A stretch of 64,000 bases of DNA from Limnohabitans sp. JirII-31 (GCF_002778315.1 NZ_NESA01000006.1:62001-126000); one strand, 5' to 3'. Positions 39,095 to 49,540 are shown, numbered from the stretch's first letter. Numbers and translations are program-made. The notes: generated by a model not told the origin, from the sequence alone.

Positions 39095-41002
39095 TCAACG
39101 CAAGGCTTGGTAAATCGTTTGTGCCAGCTCGGCCGAGATGCCATCCACCGACATCAAGTCTTGCACGCTGGCATCCGCCACGCCACGCGCGCCACCAAAC
39201 CGTTGCAACAACTTGGCGCGTTTCTTGGGGCCAACTCCTGCAATTTCTTCCAGCTTGCTGCCTCCCACACGCACCTTGGCACGTGCAGCGCGCATGCCCG
39301 TGATGGCAAAGCGGTGCGCCTCATCGCGCACCTGGGCCACCAGCATCAAGGCCGCCGAGTCACGGCCCAAATACACCTTCTCACGGCCATCGGCAAACAC
39401 CAACTCTTCCAGGCCCACCTTACGGCCTTCGCCTTTTTCCACCCCCACGATGCGCGACAAGTCCAAACCCAGCGACTCAAACACCTCGCGCGCCATCGAC
39501 ACCTGGCCTTTGCCGCCATCGATCAGCACCAAGTCAGGCAACTTGCCCTCACCTGCACGCACCGCCTCGGCCAATTTGCTGTAACGACGCGTCAGCACTT
39601 GGCGCATGGCCGCGTAATCGTCTCCTGGCGTGATGCCCTCAATGTTGTATCGGCGGTATTCGCTGCTTTGCATCTTGTGGTGATGAAACACCACACATGA
39701 CGCTTGGGTGGATTCACCCGCCGTGTGCGAAATATCAAAACACTCCATGCGAAAGCTGTCGATGTCTTCGGGGGCCAAATCCAGCGCGTCCACCAAGGCA
39801 CGCGTGCGTGCCTGTTGCGACCCTTCCTCGGCCAGTAACCGCGCCAATTGAATGTCGGCATTTTGTTGCGCCATCTCCAGCCACACGCGACGCTGTTCGC
39901 GAGGGTTATGCACCGCCGATATCTTGACCCCCGTCTGCTCAATCAACGCATGGATCAGCTCCTTGTCGACCGCATGGCTGGTGATCAGCGCGGGAGGCAC
40001 CGGCACCTCCAGGTAATGCTGACTCAAGAACGCCTCTAACACCTCCACTGGCTCGGCATCGTCCACATGCACCGGAAAGTAAGGCCGGTCGCCGAGGTGG
40101 CGCCCCCCGCGCACCATCGCCAGGTTCACGCAGGCTTTGCCGCCTTGCACCTTGACGGCCAAAATGTCCACGTCTTGATCACCCACCGTGTCCATGGCTT
40201 GACTGTGCAGCACCTTGGACAAGGCGCTCATTTGATTGCGCAACTCAGCCGCTTGCTCAAACTCCAGCCGCTCGGCATGCGCCATCATGCGCTGCTCAAT
40301 CGAGGTCATCACCTCTTGCGTTTGGCCGCGTAGCAAACGCATGGCACTGTCCACATCGCGTTGGTAGTCGGCCACAGAAATATGCCCCACGCACGGCGCC
40401 GAGCAACGTTTGATTTGAAACAGCAAACAGGGTCGGGTGCGGTTGCTGAACACGGTGTCCTCACAGGTGCGCAGACGAAATACTTTTTGCAGCAACTGAA
40501 TCGCTTCACGCACCGCCCACACGCTGGGGTAAGGTCCGAAGTAGTCGTGCCGTTTATCCACCGCCCCGCGGTAATACACCACGCGCGGCACTTGCGTCGC
40601 GCTCGGCGTGGCAACGCCTGCCGTTGTCACATCGTCCTTTGTCTTGACGGGCAAGGCGCGTGTGAGCTTGAGATAGGGGTAACTCTTGTCATCACGAAAC
40701 AAGATGTTGTACTTGGGTTTGAGTGACTTGATCAGGTTGTTTTCAAGCAGCAAAGCCTCTGCTTCTGAGCGCACCACCGTGGTCTCCAGACGCACGATCT
40801 TGCTCACCATGTGCCCGATGCGTGTGCCGCCATGGTCTTTTTGAAAATAACTCGCCACCCGCTTCTTCAGGCTGATGGCCTTGCCCACATACAACACTTG
40901 ATCTTGCGAATCGAAGTAGCGGTACACACCAGGCAACGCAGGCAGGGCCGCCACTTGTTGCAACAACTCAGGCGAATGACGGGAAACGGGTTCTTCTTGC
41001 AT
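39095..41002 (-). CDS. uvrC: Excinuclease ABC subunit C
   Basis: Makes both incisions around bulky DNA lesions after UvrAB recognition. From the ATG at 41002 ([17 protein letters not shown]) it has 635 residues: an N-terminal GIY-YIG nuclease ([20 protein letters not shown]), a Cys cluster and UVR helix ([20 protein letters not shown]), the RNase-H-like endonuclease region ([25 protein letters not shown]) and C-terminal helix-hairpin-helix motifs ([20 protein letters not shown]). The extended version to 41260 runs through earP and is rejected. It is divergent from earP across only 25 bp. Confidence 0.96.
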   Translation of the reverse strand: MQEEPVSRHSPELLQQVAALPALPGVYRYFDSQDQVLYVGKAISLKKRVASYFQKDHGGTRIGHMVSKIVRLETTVVRSEAEALLLENNLIKSLKPKYNILFRDDKSYPYLKLTRALPVKTKDDVTTAGVATPSATQVPRVVYYRGAVDKRHDYFGPYPSVWAVREAIQLLQKVFRLRTCEDTVFSNRTRPCLLFQIKRCSAPCVGHISVADYQRDVDSAMRLLRGQTQEVMTSIEQRMMAHAERLEFEQAAELRNQMSALSKVLHSQAMDTVGDQDVDILAVKVQGGKACVNLAMVRGGRHLGDRPYFPVHVDDAEPVEVLEAFLSQHYLEVPVPPALITSHAVDKELIHALIEQTGVKISAVHNPREQRRVWLEMAQQNADIQLARLLAEEGSQQARTRALVDALDLAPEDIDSFRMECFDISHTAGESTQASCVVFHHHKMQSSEYRRYNIEGITPGDDYAAMRQVLTRRYSKLAEAVRAGEGKLPDLVLIDGGKGQVSMAREVFESLGLDLSRIVGVEKGEGRKVGLEELVFADGREKVYLGRDSAALMLVAQVRDEAHRFAITGMRAARAKVRVGGSKLEEIAGVGPKKRAKLLQRFGGARGVADASVQDLMSVDGISAELAQTIYQALR

Positions 41003-41008
41003 CCCCGT

Positions 41009-41020
41009 ATTGTGGACAAT
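41009..41020. promoter_or_regulatory. Abutting divergent -10 elements of uvrC and earP
   Basis: ATTGT-GG-ACAAT is symmetric except for its centre. CACAAT (rc of 41009-41014) reads toward uvrC and ends 6 nt before its ATG; GACAAT (41015-41020) reads toward earP and ends 7 nt before its GTG. Both transcripts would be leaderless. The 25-bp gap leaves the -35 positions inside the opposite gene. Inference. Confidence 0.4.
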
Positions 41021-41027
41021 CCCCTGC

Positions 41028-42122
41028 GTGAAACAAACCACATGGACTTGGGATATTTTTTGCCGCGTCATCGACAACCACGGTGACTTGGGTGTGTGCT
41101 GGCGGCTGTGCGCCGACCTTGGCACGCGCGGCCACCAAGTACGCCTGTGGGTCGACGATGCGTCGGCCTTGGCTTGGATGGCCCCCTCTGGCTGCGCTGG
41201 CGTTGAAGTCCATCCATGGACCGCGGCCGAACAGACCACCGAAGTCGGCCACGTGGTCATTGAAGCCTTTGGCTGTCATTTGCCCGAAGCGGTCGAATGC
41301 GCCATTGCCAAACAGCCGCGCACGGTATGGGTCAACCTCGAATACCTCAGCGCCGAAGACTATGTCGGCCGCTCTCACGGCTTGCCCTCCCCAGTGATGC
41401 AGGGCCCCGCACGCGGTGCCACCAAATGGTTTTTTTACCCTGGCTTTACTGAAGGCACAGGGGGGTTGCTGCGCGAGCCTGATTTGGACTCACGGCAGCA
41501 AAAATTTGACACACACGCCTGGCGTACGGTCCGACGTGGACAGCACCCCTTACACGCGCAAGAACGCTGGATGTCGCTGTTTTGCTATGAACCCCATGGC
41601 TTGCCGGCGCTGCTGCATGCCCTGAGCTGCGCCCCCCAACCCACGTACCTGTGCGTCACTGCGGGTCGTGCGCAAGCGGCCACAACGCAAGCCTGCCAAA
41701 CGCTGGCATGGCCATCACAAGGTGCTGGTCATTTGCACATCACCTACTTGCCCTACATGAGTCAGACCGAGTTCGACCACCTGCTCTGGGCCTGTGACCT
41801 GAACTTTGTGCGAGGTGAAGACTCTCTGGTTCGCGCCCTGTGGGCGGGCAAGCCCTTGGTTTGGCACATCTACCCACAAGATGATTTGGCGCACCACGAC
41901 AAACTGCGCGCGTTCTGCCAAACGACCGGCATGCCAAGTCACCTGCGCCAAATCCATGAGGTTTGGAACCATGTGCCCCCGTCGACACCCCTCAATTGGC
42001 CTGACACACTGCCCCCCGATTGGTTGACTTGGAGCCAAGCGTGTCGCGATCAATTGCGAAAACAAACCGATTTATGTACCCAGTTGATCGGCTGGGTATC
42101 GCAGCGTCGGGGGCGACTTTGA
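41028..42122 (+). CDS. earP: EF-P arginine rhamnosyltransferase EarP
   Basis: Inverting glycosyltransferase that puts rhamnose (from dTDP-L-rhamnose) on Arg32 of EF-P, needed for EF-P to relieve polyproline stalling. It has 364 residues from the GTG at 41028 ([14 protein letters not shown]). The catalytic acidic residues fall in IDNHGDLG as D16 and D20. Later conserved stretches are [19 protein letters not shown] and [28 protein letters not shown]. An upstream in-frame TTG at 41010 is less likely. It lies directly upstream of efp, its substrate gene. Confidence 0.95.
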   Translation: MKQTTWTWDIFCRVIDNHGDLGVCWRLCADLGTRGHQVRLWVDDASALAWMAPSGCAGVEVHPWTAAEQTTEVGHVVIEAFGCHLPEAVECAIAKQPRTVWVNLEYLSAEDYVGRSHGLPSPVMQGPARGATKWFFYPGFTEGTGGLLREPDLDSRQQKFDTHAWRTVRRGQHPLHAQERWMSLFCYEPHGLPALLHALSCAPQPTYLCVTAGRAQAATTQACQTLAWPSQGAGHLHITYLPYMSQTEFDHLLWACDLNFVRGEDSLVRALWAGKPLVWHIYPQDDLAHHDKLRAFCQTTGMPSHLRQIHEVWNHVPPSTPLNWPDTLPPDWLTWSQACRDQLRKQTDLCTQLIGWVSQRRGRL

Positions 42123-42129
42123 AACCCGC

Positions 42130-42135
42130 TAAAAT
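42130..42135 (+). promoter_or_regulatory. Candidate -10 of efp
   Basis: TAAAAT, just after the earP stop, would give efp its own transcript with a leader of about 65 nt. No good -35 is visible and the efp ATG lacks a Shine-Dalgarno. Confidence 0.35.
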
Positions 42136-42206
42136 AAGAGGCTTAGTTCGCCCTGCTCAGCTTGAGTTGCTTGTGGGCCCTATTTCACTCATCAACCCTA
42201 CACACT

Positions 42207-42761
42207 ATGAAAACCGCTCAAGAAATCCGCGCTGGCAACGTCATCATGCACGGCAAAGACCCCATGGTTGTCCTGCGCACCGAATACCAACGTGGCGGCC
42301 GTGGCTCATCCACCGTTCGCATGAAGCTCAAGAGCCTGATCGCCAACTTCGGCACCGAAGTCGTGTTCAGGGCCGACGACAAGATGGACCAAGTCATCTT
42401 GGACAAAAAAGAGTGCACTTACACCTACTTCGCTGATCCCATGTATGTCTGCATGGACACCGAGTTCAACCAGTACGAAGTCGAAGCCAGCAACATGGGC
42501 GACGCCCTGAACTACCTCGAAGACGGCATGTCACTCGAAGTGGTGTTCTACGACGAAAAAGCTATTTCCGTTGAACTGCCCACCACCGTGGTGCGTGAGA
42601 TCACCTGGACAGAGCCTGCCGTCAAAGGCGACACTTCTGGCAAGGTGCTCAAGCCTGCCAAGATCTCCACGGGCTTTGAAATCGGTGTGCCAATCTTTGT
42701 GGCGCAAGGCGACAAGGTCGAAATCGACACCCGCACGGGCGAATACCGCAAACGCGTCTAA
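42207..42761 (+). CDS. efp: Elongation factor P (Arg32 type)
   Basis: Binds ribosomes stalled on consecutive prolines and restores peptide bond formation. It has 184 residues from the ATG at 42207 ([14 protein letters not shown]). The loop [10 protein letters not shown] carries Arg at position 32, the residue rhamnosylated by EarP, in place of the Lys used in E. coli. The family signature [11 protein letters not shown] is at the C-terminus. A longer frame from 42162 is leader sequence. It is followed by a strong terminator. Confidence 0.97.
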   Translation: MKTAQEIRAGNVIMHGKDPMVVLRTEYQRGGRGSSTVRMKLKSLIANFGTEVVFRADDKMDQVILDKKECTYTYFADPMYVCMDTEFNQYEVEASNMGDALNYLEDGMSLEVVFYDEKAISVELPTTVVREITWTEPAVKGDTSGKVLKPAKISTGFEIGVPIFVAQGDKVEIDTRTGEYRKRV

Positions 42762-42782
42762 ACCTATCGTGTGTTCTTTGAG

Positions 42783-42808
42783 AAAGGCTCCTTCGGGAGC
42801 CTTTTTCA
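42783..42808 (+). terminator. Rho-independent terminator after efp
   Basis: AAAGGCTCC and GGAGCCTTT pair around a TTCG tetraloop and run straight into a T-rich stretch. Confidence 0.85.
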
Positions 42809-42834
42809 CGTCGGCATGCCAGTAACATCCGTGC

Positions 42835-43698
42835 ATGGATGGAATGCTTGACCCTCACGACAAACGCTTGGCCGAAGCCTGGGAAATTCTCAAGGCGCAA
42901 CACGAAAATGCCGATGCGCTGGTCCCCGAATCGAACCGACTGGCCTTTGCCGACCCCGAGTTTTTGCTGCGCCGAGAGACGCGTGGCATTCGCTTTCAAC
43001 TCGAAATGCTCAAGCCAGACCTGGCACAGCAGGCCTTGGGCATCGAGCACACGGTGGTGGTGTTTGGCAGTGCCCGATTCCGCAGCGCAGAAGTCGCAGC
43101 CCAGCAATTGACCTTGGCACAACAAGAAGGTTCGCCCGAGGCCTTGGCACGCGCCCACACCTTGGTGCGCAATGCCCATTTCTATGAACAAGCGCGTGCG
43201 CTGGGTAAAACCATCACTCAACACACCTTGACGCAAACCAATGGCAACAAGATGTTCATCTGCACGGGCGGTGGTCCAGGCATCATGGAGGCTGCCAACC
43301 GTGGTGCCCATGAAGCGGGCGGCATCAGCGTGGGGCTCAACATCGCCCTGCCCCATGAGCAAACGCCCAACCCCTACATCACGCCGGGCTTGAGCTTCAA
43401 GTTCCATTACTTTGCTTTGCGCAAAATGCATTTCATGATGCGCGCCAAAGCCTTGGTGGCCTTTCCGGGTGGCTTCGGCACATTGGACGAGCTGTTTGAA
43501 ACGCTCACATTGATTCAATGCAAAAAAGCCAAGCCTGTGCCGATTGTGTTATTCGGCACGGACTACTGGAAGCGCCTGTTCAACCCACAGGTGTTGGTCG
43601 AAGAAGGCGCAGTATCCGCCGAAGATTTGGATCTGTTCAAGTACGTCGACAGCGTGGAGGACGCATGGCACGTCATCCGTGCTTTTTACCAATTCTGA
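42835..43698 (+). CDS. LOG-family protein (TIGR00730-like)
   Basis: Rossmann-fold protein of 287 residues related to cytokinin riboside 5'-monophosphate phosphoribohydrolases. Conserved elements are VVVFGSARFR near residue 73, FICTGGGPGIMEAANRGAHEAGG and the signature FPGGFGTLDELFE. Bacterial members often act as nucleoside monophosphate hydrolases; the substrate here is not readable. An N-terminal extension of about 65 residues precedes the core. The start may be the ATG at 42835 or the one three codons later. Its stop overlaps the convergent MFS gene by 26 nt. Confidence 0.88.
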   Translation: MDGMLDPHDKRLAEAWEILKAQHENADALVPESNRLAFADPEFLLRRETRGIRFQLEMLKPDLAQQALGIEHTVVVFGSARFRSAEVAAQQLTLAQQEGSPEALARAHTLVRNAHFYEQARALGKTITQHTLTQTNGNKMFICTGGGPGIMEAANRGAHEAGGISVGLNIALPHEQTPNPYITPGLSFKFHYFALRKMHFMMRAKALVAFPGGFGTLDELFETLTLIQCKKAKPVPIVLFGTDYWKRLFNPQVLVEEGAVSAEDLDLFKYVDSVEDAWHVIRAFYQF

Positions 43699-44824
43699 GC
43701 AGATAAGCGCTGCGCGACCCCAGCCCCACCACGGCTGAAACACACCAGAAAACGCCGCCAATGCCCACCACAGCCCCTGCGGCACCAAACACAATGGGCA
43801 TGACCACACTGGATGCGTTGATGCCCATCAAACGCAAGCCAATCGCTTCACCATGGCGCGACTCGGGTGTGATTTGGTGCAAGGTGCTCATCACCATGGG
43901 TTGCACCGAACCCAACGAAAAACCCAACAGAACCGAACAACAGCCCATGCTCAGGGCGGTGTTCATGAACGGGTATAGCGCCAAGAATACCGACGTGATC
44001 AACATTGCCCCGGTCAGCACCTGCCACTCGTGCAAGCGAGCGACTAAAAATGGCAAGCCAATGCGAATCAACGCAGCAGCAATCGCAAAGGCTCCCAAGA
44101 TCGAGCCAATGGCCGACGCACTCAAACCCCGCTCGTGCCCCATGATCGGCACCACAAAGGTATGCACGTCCCAGCAAGCCGACAAAAACCAGTTCACCAA
44201 CATCAGGCGGCGAAACATGGGGGCATTCAACAAGTCCCAGGCTCTGTTTTTTTCATGTCCTTCGGGCTTGACGAAAGTGGGCAATTCACGGGTTTGACGC
44301 ACCCAGGCCCAAGTCAACAGGGGCAACACAGCCATCGCGCCATACGCCCATTGAAACCCAGCATGGTCAATCAACAAACCCGCAGTGAAAGGACCAATAA
44401 AGTTAGAAATGGCGGGGCCAATGGCCAGCCAACTGAAGGCCTGCTTGAGTTGAGTTAGGTCTTGTGCCGCTCTCCCAACGTGACGCTGCAAGGCGATAAC
44501 CGCAGCGCCCGTCGCACCGCCCGTCAACAGCGCACTCACGCACAGGACGGGAAATATGGGCCAGATCGCAGCGATGCCCGCGCCCACAAAAGAGGTCAAC
44601 ACACTCCACATCACAGGTCGTTTCAAGCCATGCCGATCGGCATAGCGCCCTGCTGGCAAGGCCAAGAAAACTTGGGTCAGGGCAAACAAGGCCAGCAACA
44701 CCCCCACAGCAGCCTCGCTTTGTCCGCTGCGCAAGGCCATCAAAGGGGCTGCCATGCGCATGCCTGTCATGCAAGCATGCAGGCAAACCTGCCCAGCAAT
44801 CAACTTGGCGAGTTCGCGTTTCAC
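43673..44824 (-). CDS. MFS transporter
   Basis: Major-facilitator membrane transporter of 383 residues with about 11-12 hydrophobic segments. The loop between segments 2 and 3 has the signature GRYADRHGLKRP. Substrate unknown. It overlaps rmuC by 4 nt (ATGA) and is the last gene of a long leftward unit, ending inside the 3' end of the LOG-family gene. Confidence 0.88.
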   Translation of the reverse strand: MKRELAKLIAGQVCLHACMTGMRMAAPLMALRSGQSEAAVGVLLALFALTQVFLALPAGRYADRHGLKRPVMWSVLTSFVGAGIAAIWPIFPVLCVSALLTGGATGAAVIALQRHVGRAAQDLTQLKQAFSWLAIGPAISNFIGPFTAGLLIDHAGFQWAYGAMAVLPLLTWAWVRQTRELPTFVKPEGHEKNRAWDLLNAPMFRRLMLVNWFLSACWDVHTFVVPIMGHERGLSASAIGSILGAFAIAAALIRIGLPFLVARLHEWQVLTGAMLITSVFLALYPFMNTALSMGCCSVLLGFSLGSVQPMVMSTLHQITPESRHGEAIGLRLMGINASSVVMPIVFGAAGAVVGIGGVFWCVSAVVGLGSRSAYLLRIGKKHG

Positions 44825-46071
44825 GCAGCGTCCGTATCGTCTGGCTCGTCCAACTTGGGCAGCAGCGCTTGTGCTTCACCCTCAGGCAAGGCCTCGACAT
44901 TTTTCAGCGCACGGCGCATTTGTCGGCTACGGGTATCGGCACGGTCCAAGGTATCGGCAGCCTTTTGCACTTGCTCGCGCACCTTCTCCACCCAATCGCC
45001 ATAGCGTTCGAATTCGGTTTTGACCGCCCCCAAAACCTTCCACACTTCCGAGGCTTGCTGCTCCAAAGCTAAGGTGCGAAAGCCCATGTGCAAACTGTTG
45101 AGCATGGCCAACAAGGTCGTGGGGCCCGCCAACGTGACACGGTAATCGCGCTGCAAACTGTCCATCAACCCTGGGCGGCGCAGCACCTCGGCATACAAGC
45201 CCTCCACGGGTAAAAACAAAATGGCGAAATCGGTGGTGTGCGGTGGTGCCAGATAACTCTCAGCAATGCTCTTGGCTTCGGTACGAATGCGAGTCTCCAG
45301 GGCTTTGGCGGCCAATTCGGCCGCCAAAGCATCGGCGCGGTCGTGAGCGTCCAGCAAGCGCTCGTAATCATCGCGTGGGAACTTGGCATCAATTGGCAGC
45401 CACACCGGCTCCCCGTCATGGCCACCTCGACCTGGAAAGCGAATCGCAAAATCCACCCGCTGGTTGCTGCGAGGCTTGGTTTCGACCTGCTTGGCGTATT
45501 GCTCGACGGTGAGCACCTGTTCCAACAAGGCCTCTAGCTGCACCTCGCCAAACATGCCGCGCGTTTTGACGTTGGTCAACACGCGCTGCAAACTGCCCAC
45601 ACCGTCGGCCAACTTTTGCATTTGGCCCAAACCGTTGTGTACCTGCTCCAAACGCTCGGCCACTTGCTTGAAGCTCTCGGACAAGCGCTTCTCCAACGTG
45701 GTTTGCAACTTCTCGTCCACGGTGCGACGCATTTCGTCCAACTTTTCGGCGTTGCTGCGTTGCAGCTGTTGCAGTTGCTGGTTCAAGGTGTCGCTGATGG
45801 ACTTTTGCATCAAGGTCAATTGCTGCACTTGGCTTTGCTGAAACGTGGCCAAGCTTTGGGTCAACTCTTGGCGTCCACCCCGTGATGACTCACTGATGTC
45901 ATGACGCAACTCGCGCTCCATGCGCTCCAGTTTGTCTTGCATGTTCTGCAAACTGAGCACCCACGCAGTCTGAGCATCCGAGCTACTCGACCCCGAACGT
46001 CGCAACAAAACCAGCAACAACACAGCGTTCAAGACGCCAAGCGCCAGTCCCCATCCAAGCTCAAAATTCAT
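44821..46071 (-). CDS. rmuC: DNA recombination protein RmuC
   Basis: Predicted nuclease-like protein that limits inversions at short inverted repeats in E. coli. It has 416 residues: a single N-terminal membrane anchor (WGLALGVLNAVLLLVLLRR), a long coiled coil (about 40-150, rich in Gln and Leu), and the RmuC domain with RGMFGEVQLEALLEQVL, VDFAIRFPGRG, LPIDAKFPRDDYERLLDA and AGPTTLLAMLNSLHMGFR. It overlaps the genes on both sides by 4 nt. Confidence 0.95.
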   Translation of the reverse strand: MNFELGWGLALGVLNAVLLLVLLRRSGSSSSDAQTAWVLSLQNMQDKLERMERELRHDISESSRGGRQELTQSLATFQQSQVQQLTLMQKSISDTLNQQLQQLQRSNAEKLDEMRRTVDEKLQTTLEKRLSESFKQVAERLEQVHNGLGQMQKLADGVGSLQRVLTNVKTRGMFGEVQLEALLEQVLTVEQYAKQVETKPRSNQRVDFAIRFPGRGGHDGEPVWLPIDAKFPRDDYERLLDAHDRADALAAELAAKALETRIRTEAKSIAESYLAPPHTTDFAILFLPVEGLYAEVLRRPGLMDSLQRDYRVTLAGPTTLLAMLNSLHMGFRTLALEQQASEVWKVLGAVKTEFERYGDWVEKVREQVQKAADTLDRADTRSRQMRRALKNVEALPEGEAQALLPKLDEPDDTDAA

Positions 46072-47039
46072 GGCAGCGTGTTCAAGGGCGTCAAGGCCTT
46101 GCCTTGTGTGAAGTAAGAAATCAGATTGTCTGCAGCCAAGTTCGCCATCGCCAAGCGGGTTTGAATCGAGGAGCTGGCGATGTGCGGTGTCAACACCACA
46201 TTGGGCACCGTCAACAAATCAGGATGCACCTTGGGTTCGCCTTCAAACACATCCAGACCAGCCGCTGCAATTTGACGCTCACGCAAAGCCACGGCCAAGG
46301 CCGCATCATCCACAATGCCGCCACGCGCAATATTCACCAGGGTGGCTGTGGGCTTCATCTGCGCCAGTTCTGCCGCACCAATGGTGTGGTGCGAAGCCGC
46401 CGAATAAGGCACCACCAACACCACATGGTCAGCCGTGCGCAGCAACTCTTCCTTGCTCACATAGGTGGCTTTGCATTCCGTCTCTAGCTCTGACGACAGG
46501 CGTGAACGGTTGTGATAGATGACCTTCATGCCAAAGCCATGTGCACCCCGGCGTGCAATGGCTTGACCAATGCGACCCATGCCCAAAATACCCATCGTGC
46601 TGCCATGCACCTCAGCACCAGCAAACATGTCATAACGCCATTGTTTCCATTCACCACGGCGCAAATAATGTTCGCTCTCGGTCATGCGACGTGCAGTGGC
46701 CATCAGCAACGCGAACCCGAAATCGGCTGTGGTCTCGGTCAACACATCAGGCGTGTTAGAGGCCAGTACAGCACGCGCGGTCATGTTAGGCACATCAAAG
46801 TTGTTGAATCCCACCGCCATGTTGGCGCACATCTTGAGATTAGGACAAGCAGACAACACCTCAGCGTCCACAGGGTCAGAGCCAGTGGTGAAAGCACCCG
46901 CGTGTTGTGCCAACGCCGCCGTCCAAGTCGCCTTGGTCCATGGATGGTCTGCTTGGTTGTCGGTCACGTCAAAGTGGTCTGACAGACGCTGTATGACGCT
47001 TTCAAAAATAGGACGGGCGACGATGATTTTGGGTTTCAT
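46068..47039 (-). CDS. D-2-hydroxyacid dehydrogenase (glyoxylate/hydroxypyruvate reductase type)
   Basis: NAD(P)H-dependent reductase of 323 residues. It contains the substrate loop ANMAVGFNNFD, the Rossmann motif LGMGRIGQAIARRG, the catalytic Arg in NIARGGIVDDAAL, the Glu in FEGEPKVHPDLL and the His in VLTPHIASSS. It resembles GhrB and likely reduces glyoxylate or hydroxypyruvate, but substrate choice among these enzymes is hard to predict. It overlaps rmuC by 4 nt and starts 13 nt after the nhaD stop. Confidence 0.88.
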   Translation of the reverse strand: MKPKIIVARPIFESVIQRLSDHFDVTDNQADHPWTKATWTAALAQHAGAFTTGSDPVDAEVLSACPNLKMCANMAVGFNNFDVPNMTARAVLASNTPDVLTETTADFGFALLMATARRMTESEHYLRRGEWKQWRYDMFAGAEVHGSTMGILGMGRIGQAIARRGAHGFGMKVIYHNRSRLSSELETECKATYVSKEELLRTADHVVLVVPYSAASHHTIGAAELAQMKPTATLVNIARGGIVDDAALAVALRERQIAAAGLDVFEGEPKVHPDLLTVPNVVLTPHIASSSIQTRLAMANLAADNLISYFTQGKALTPLNTLP

Positions 47040-47052
47040 AAACAGCTTTCAA

Positions 47053-48339
47053 TTAATGAGTGAGTGTGTATTGAGCGATGTAGAACACAGCGCCAGAAAA
47101 GTAACCGAGCAAAGCAAGCGCACTGATTTTTTTGACGTACCAAACAAAATCTATTTTCTCCAGCCCCATTGCAGCGACACCTGCCGCGGAGCCAATGATC
47201 AGAATAGACCCGCCAGTGCCTGCGCAATAGGCCAAGAACTCCCATAAGAAGCTATCTGCGGGGTATTGCGTCAGGCTGTACATGCCCATCGACGCTGCGA
47301 CCAATGGCACGTTGTCCACAATGGCACTCACCACGCCAATGATCATCACGATCACATCTTGGCGTCCTACTGTTTCATCAAGCCAGGTTGCCAAACTCGA
47401 CAGAACATGTGTGTGCTCTAAAACAGCAACCGACAACAAAATCCCGACAAAGAAAACAATCGATGACATGTCGATGCGTGTGAGCGCATGTGTGAGCGAC
47501 AAATGCGCCTTGTCCTCATCGCCCTTATCACGGTGCACCAAATCACCGACCAGCCACAAAACACCCAGGCCAAACAACACCCCCATGAATGGCGGTAAAT
47601 GTGTCCATGTTTTAAACGCAGGCACGGCCACCAAAATCCCTAAGCCCAAAAAGAACATCAGGTTTCGCTCAAACGCCGTGGTGACGTACGAGGACTGGTC
47701 GGCCTGAGAAGCTGCGGGTGCAACAACCGGTTGACCTTTGAGCCAAAAACCCGTCACCAACAAAGGCACCAGCAAATTCACCAGTGACGGCAAAAACAAC
47801 CCTTTGATGATTTCCAACGCAGTGATTTGCCCACCAATCCACAACATGGTTGTCGTCACATCACCAATGGGTGACCAAGCACCACCAGCATTGGCTGCAA
47901 TCACAATGATGCCGGCAAAGAACAACCGATCCTCACGTTGGTCAAGCAACTTCTTCATCAAAGAGACCATCACAATGGTCGTGGTCAAGTTGTCCAAAAT
48001 TGCGCTGAGGAAAAAAGACACAAAACCAACCAACCACATCAAAGCAGAAAGCTGGGTGGTTTTGATTCGCGATGTGATGACTTCAAAACCATTGTGTGCG
48101 TCAACCACTTCAACGATGGCCATCGCGCCCATCAGGAAAAACACAATTTGAGCCGCACTGATGAGCGACTCGTTCAAGTGCTCTCCCACCTTGTGTGCAT
48201 CGCCAGTGCTGACCGCATAAATCGTCCACAACAAACCCGCACCAACCAAGGCTGAGGCTGATTTGTTGATCTTGAGAGGGTGCTCAAACGCAATCGCGGC
48301 ATAAGCCAGCACAAAAATAACAACCAGTGCAGTCAACAT
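47053..48339 (-). CDS. nhaD: Na+/H+ antiporter NhaD
   Basis: Integral membrane sodium/proton antiporter of the IT superfamily. It has 428 residues and about 12 hydrophobic segments. Conserved elements are SAILDNLTTTIVMVSLMKKLL, ANAGGAWSPIGDVTTTMLWI and a second inverted half with VSAIVDNVPLVAASMGMYSL; the two D-N-L/V-T/P motifs mark the ion path. Its start is 11 nt downstream of the pncB stop. Confidence 0.92.
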   Translation of the reverse strand: MLTALVVIFVLAYAAIAFEHPLKINKSASALVGAGLLWTIYAVSTGDAHKVGEHLNESLISAAQIVFFLMGAMAIVEVVDAHNGFEVITSRIKTTQLSALMWLVGFVSFFLSAILDNLTTTIVMVSLMKKLLDQREDRLFFAGIIVIAANAGGAWSPIGDVTTTMLWIGGQITALEIIKGLFLPSLVNLLVPLLVTGFWLKGQPVVAPAASQADQSSYVTTAFERNLMFFLGLGILVAVPAFKTWTHLPPFMGVLFGLGVLWLVGDLVHRDKGDEDKAHLSLTHALTRIDMSSIVFFVGILLSVAVLEHTHVLSSLATWLDETVGRQDVIVMIIGVVSAIVDNVPLVAASMGMYSLTQYPADSFLWEFLAYCAGTGGSILIIGSAAGVAAMGLEKIDFVWYVKKISALALLGYFSGAVFYIAQYTLTH

Positions 48340-48350
48340 ACGTGTTTGTT

Positions 48351-49535
48351 TTAGACCGGCTGCGCAATGTCAAACACCTGGCGTAAATAAGCCAAGTATT
48401 TTTCATCCTCACACATGTTTTTCGAAGGGGTATCCGACAATTTGGCCACCGGCTGACCGTTGCACTTGACCATCTTGATGACAATTTGTAACGGCTCGTA
48501 ACCCAGGTCGTTGGTCAAGTTGGTGCCAATACCAAACGCCAACTGACAACGACCTCGAAACTGCTGGTACAGCGCAATGATGCGCTCCACCGTCAGACCA
48601 TCGCTGAAAATCAAGGTCTTGGTCATGGGGTCTACCCGGTTGTTTCGGTAGTGCGCAATCATGCGTTCGCCCCAAGTGAACGGATCGCCACTGTCGTGGC
48701 GGGCGCCATCGAACAACTTGCAAAAGTACATGTCGAAATCGCGCAGGAATGGCTCAATGCCGTACACATCGCTGAGCGCAATGCCCAAGTCGCCGCGGTA
48801 CTCACGGGCCCAAGTTTCAAAACCAAACACCTGACTGTCACGCAACCGTGGCCCCAACGCTTGGCAGGCTTGCAAATACTCATGGGCCATCGTGCCCAAG
48901 GGCGTGAGGTTGAGCTTCATGGCAAACAGGGCGTTGCTGGTACCTGCCAGCTGACCTTGCGGCCCGGTCCCCAACTTGGCACTGAGCACTCGCAACAACT
49001 CTTCGTGCCAGGCCTTCGAAAAACGTCGCCGTGTTCCGTAGTCGGCGATCTTCAAATCACTCAAACGCTCCGCGTGCAAGGCTTCAATTTTTTGATCCAG
49101 GCGTTTGCGTCCCTCCAAAAAGTCAGGCACTTTCTGGGTGTTGCGAAAGTACACTTCGTTGACGATGGCCAGCACAGGAATTTCAAACAAGATGGTGTGT
49201 AGCCATGGGCCCTGGATGCTGATGTCAATCTCCCCATTGGGTAGGGCGGTGACTTGGATGTACTTTTCGTTCAGGCGAAACAGTCCCAAAAAATCGACAA
49301 AGTCGCTCTTGATAAAGCGCAAGGTGCGTAACCAAGCCAGCTCGGCATCTTGAAAATGCAAGCTGCACAACGAGCGAATTTCGTCTCGAATTTCCTGCAC
49401 ATACGGGGCCAGTTGTACGCCGGGGTTGCGACACTTGAACTTGTAAGAGACCTGCGCGCTGGGGAACTGATGCAACACCGCTTGCATCATGGTGAACTTG
49501 TACAAATCGGTGTCAAGCAGGCTCGTGATGATCAT
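48351..49535 (-). CDS. pncB: Nicotinate phosphoribosyltransferase
   Basis: Makes nicotinate mononucleotide from nicotinate and PRPP, the salvage entry to NAD. It has 394 residues from the ATG at 49535 ([20 protein letters not shown]). Motifs are [18 protein letters not shown] near the N-terminus, GTRRRFS, the catalytic-His region [17 protein letters not shown] and [16 protein letters not shown]. The ATG six codons earlier would overlap the nitroreductase gene. It lies in a leftward unit directly below a nitroreductase. Confidence 0.95.
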   Translation of the reverse strand: MIITSLLDTDLYKFTMMQAVLHQFPSAQVSYKFKCRNPGVQLAPYVQEIRDEIRSLCSLHFQDAELAWLRTLRFIKSDFVDFLGLFRLNEKYIQVTALPNGEIDISIQGPWLHTILFEIPVLAIVNEVYFRNTQKVPDFLEGRKRLDQKIEALHAERLSDLKIADYGTRRRFSKAWHEELLRVLSAKLGTGPQGQLAGTSNALFAMKLNLTPLGTMAHEYLQACQALGPRLRDSQVFGFETWAREYRGDLGIALSDVYGIEPFLRDFDMYFCKLFDGARHDSGDPFTWGERMIAHYRNNRVDPMTKTLIFSDGLTVERIIALYQQFRGRCQLAFGIGTNLTNDLGYEPLQIVIKMVKCNGQPVAKLSDTPSKNMCEDEKYLAYLRQVFDIAQPV

Positions 49536-49540
49536 GACGT

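Noticed and set aside
41003-41260. UvrC extension of 86 residues
   Set aside because: Runs through the opposite earP coding region and contains no conserved residues; the GIY-YIG domain starts after the ATG at 41002.
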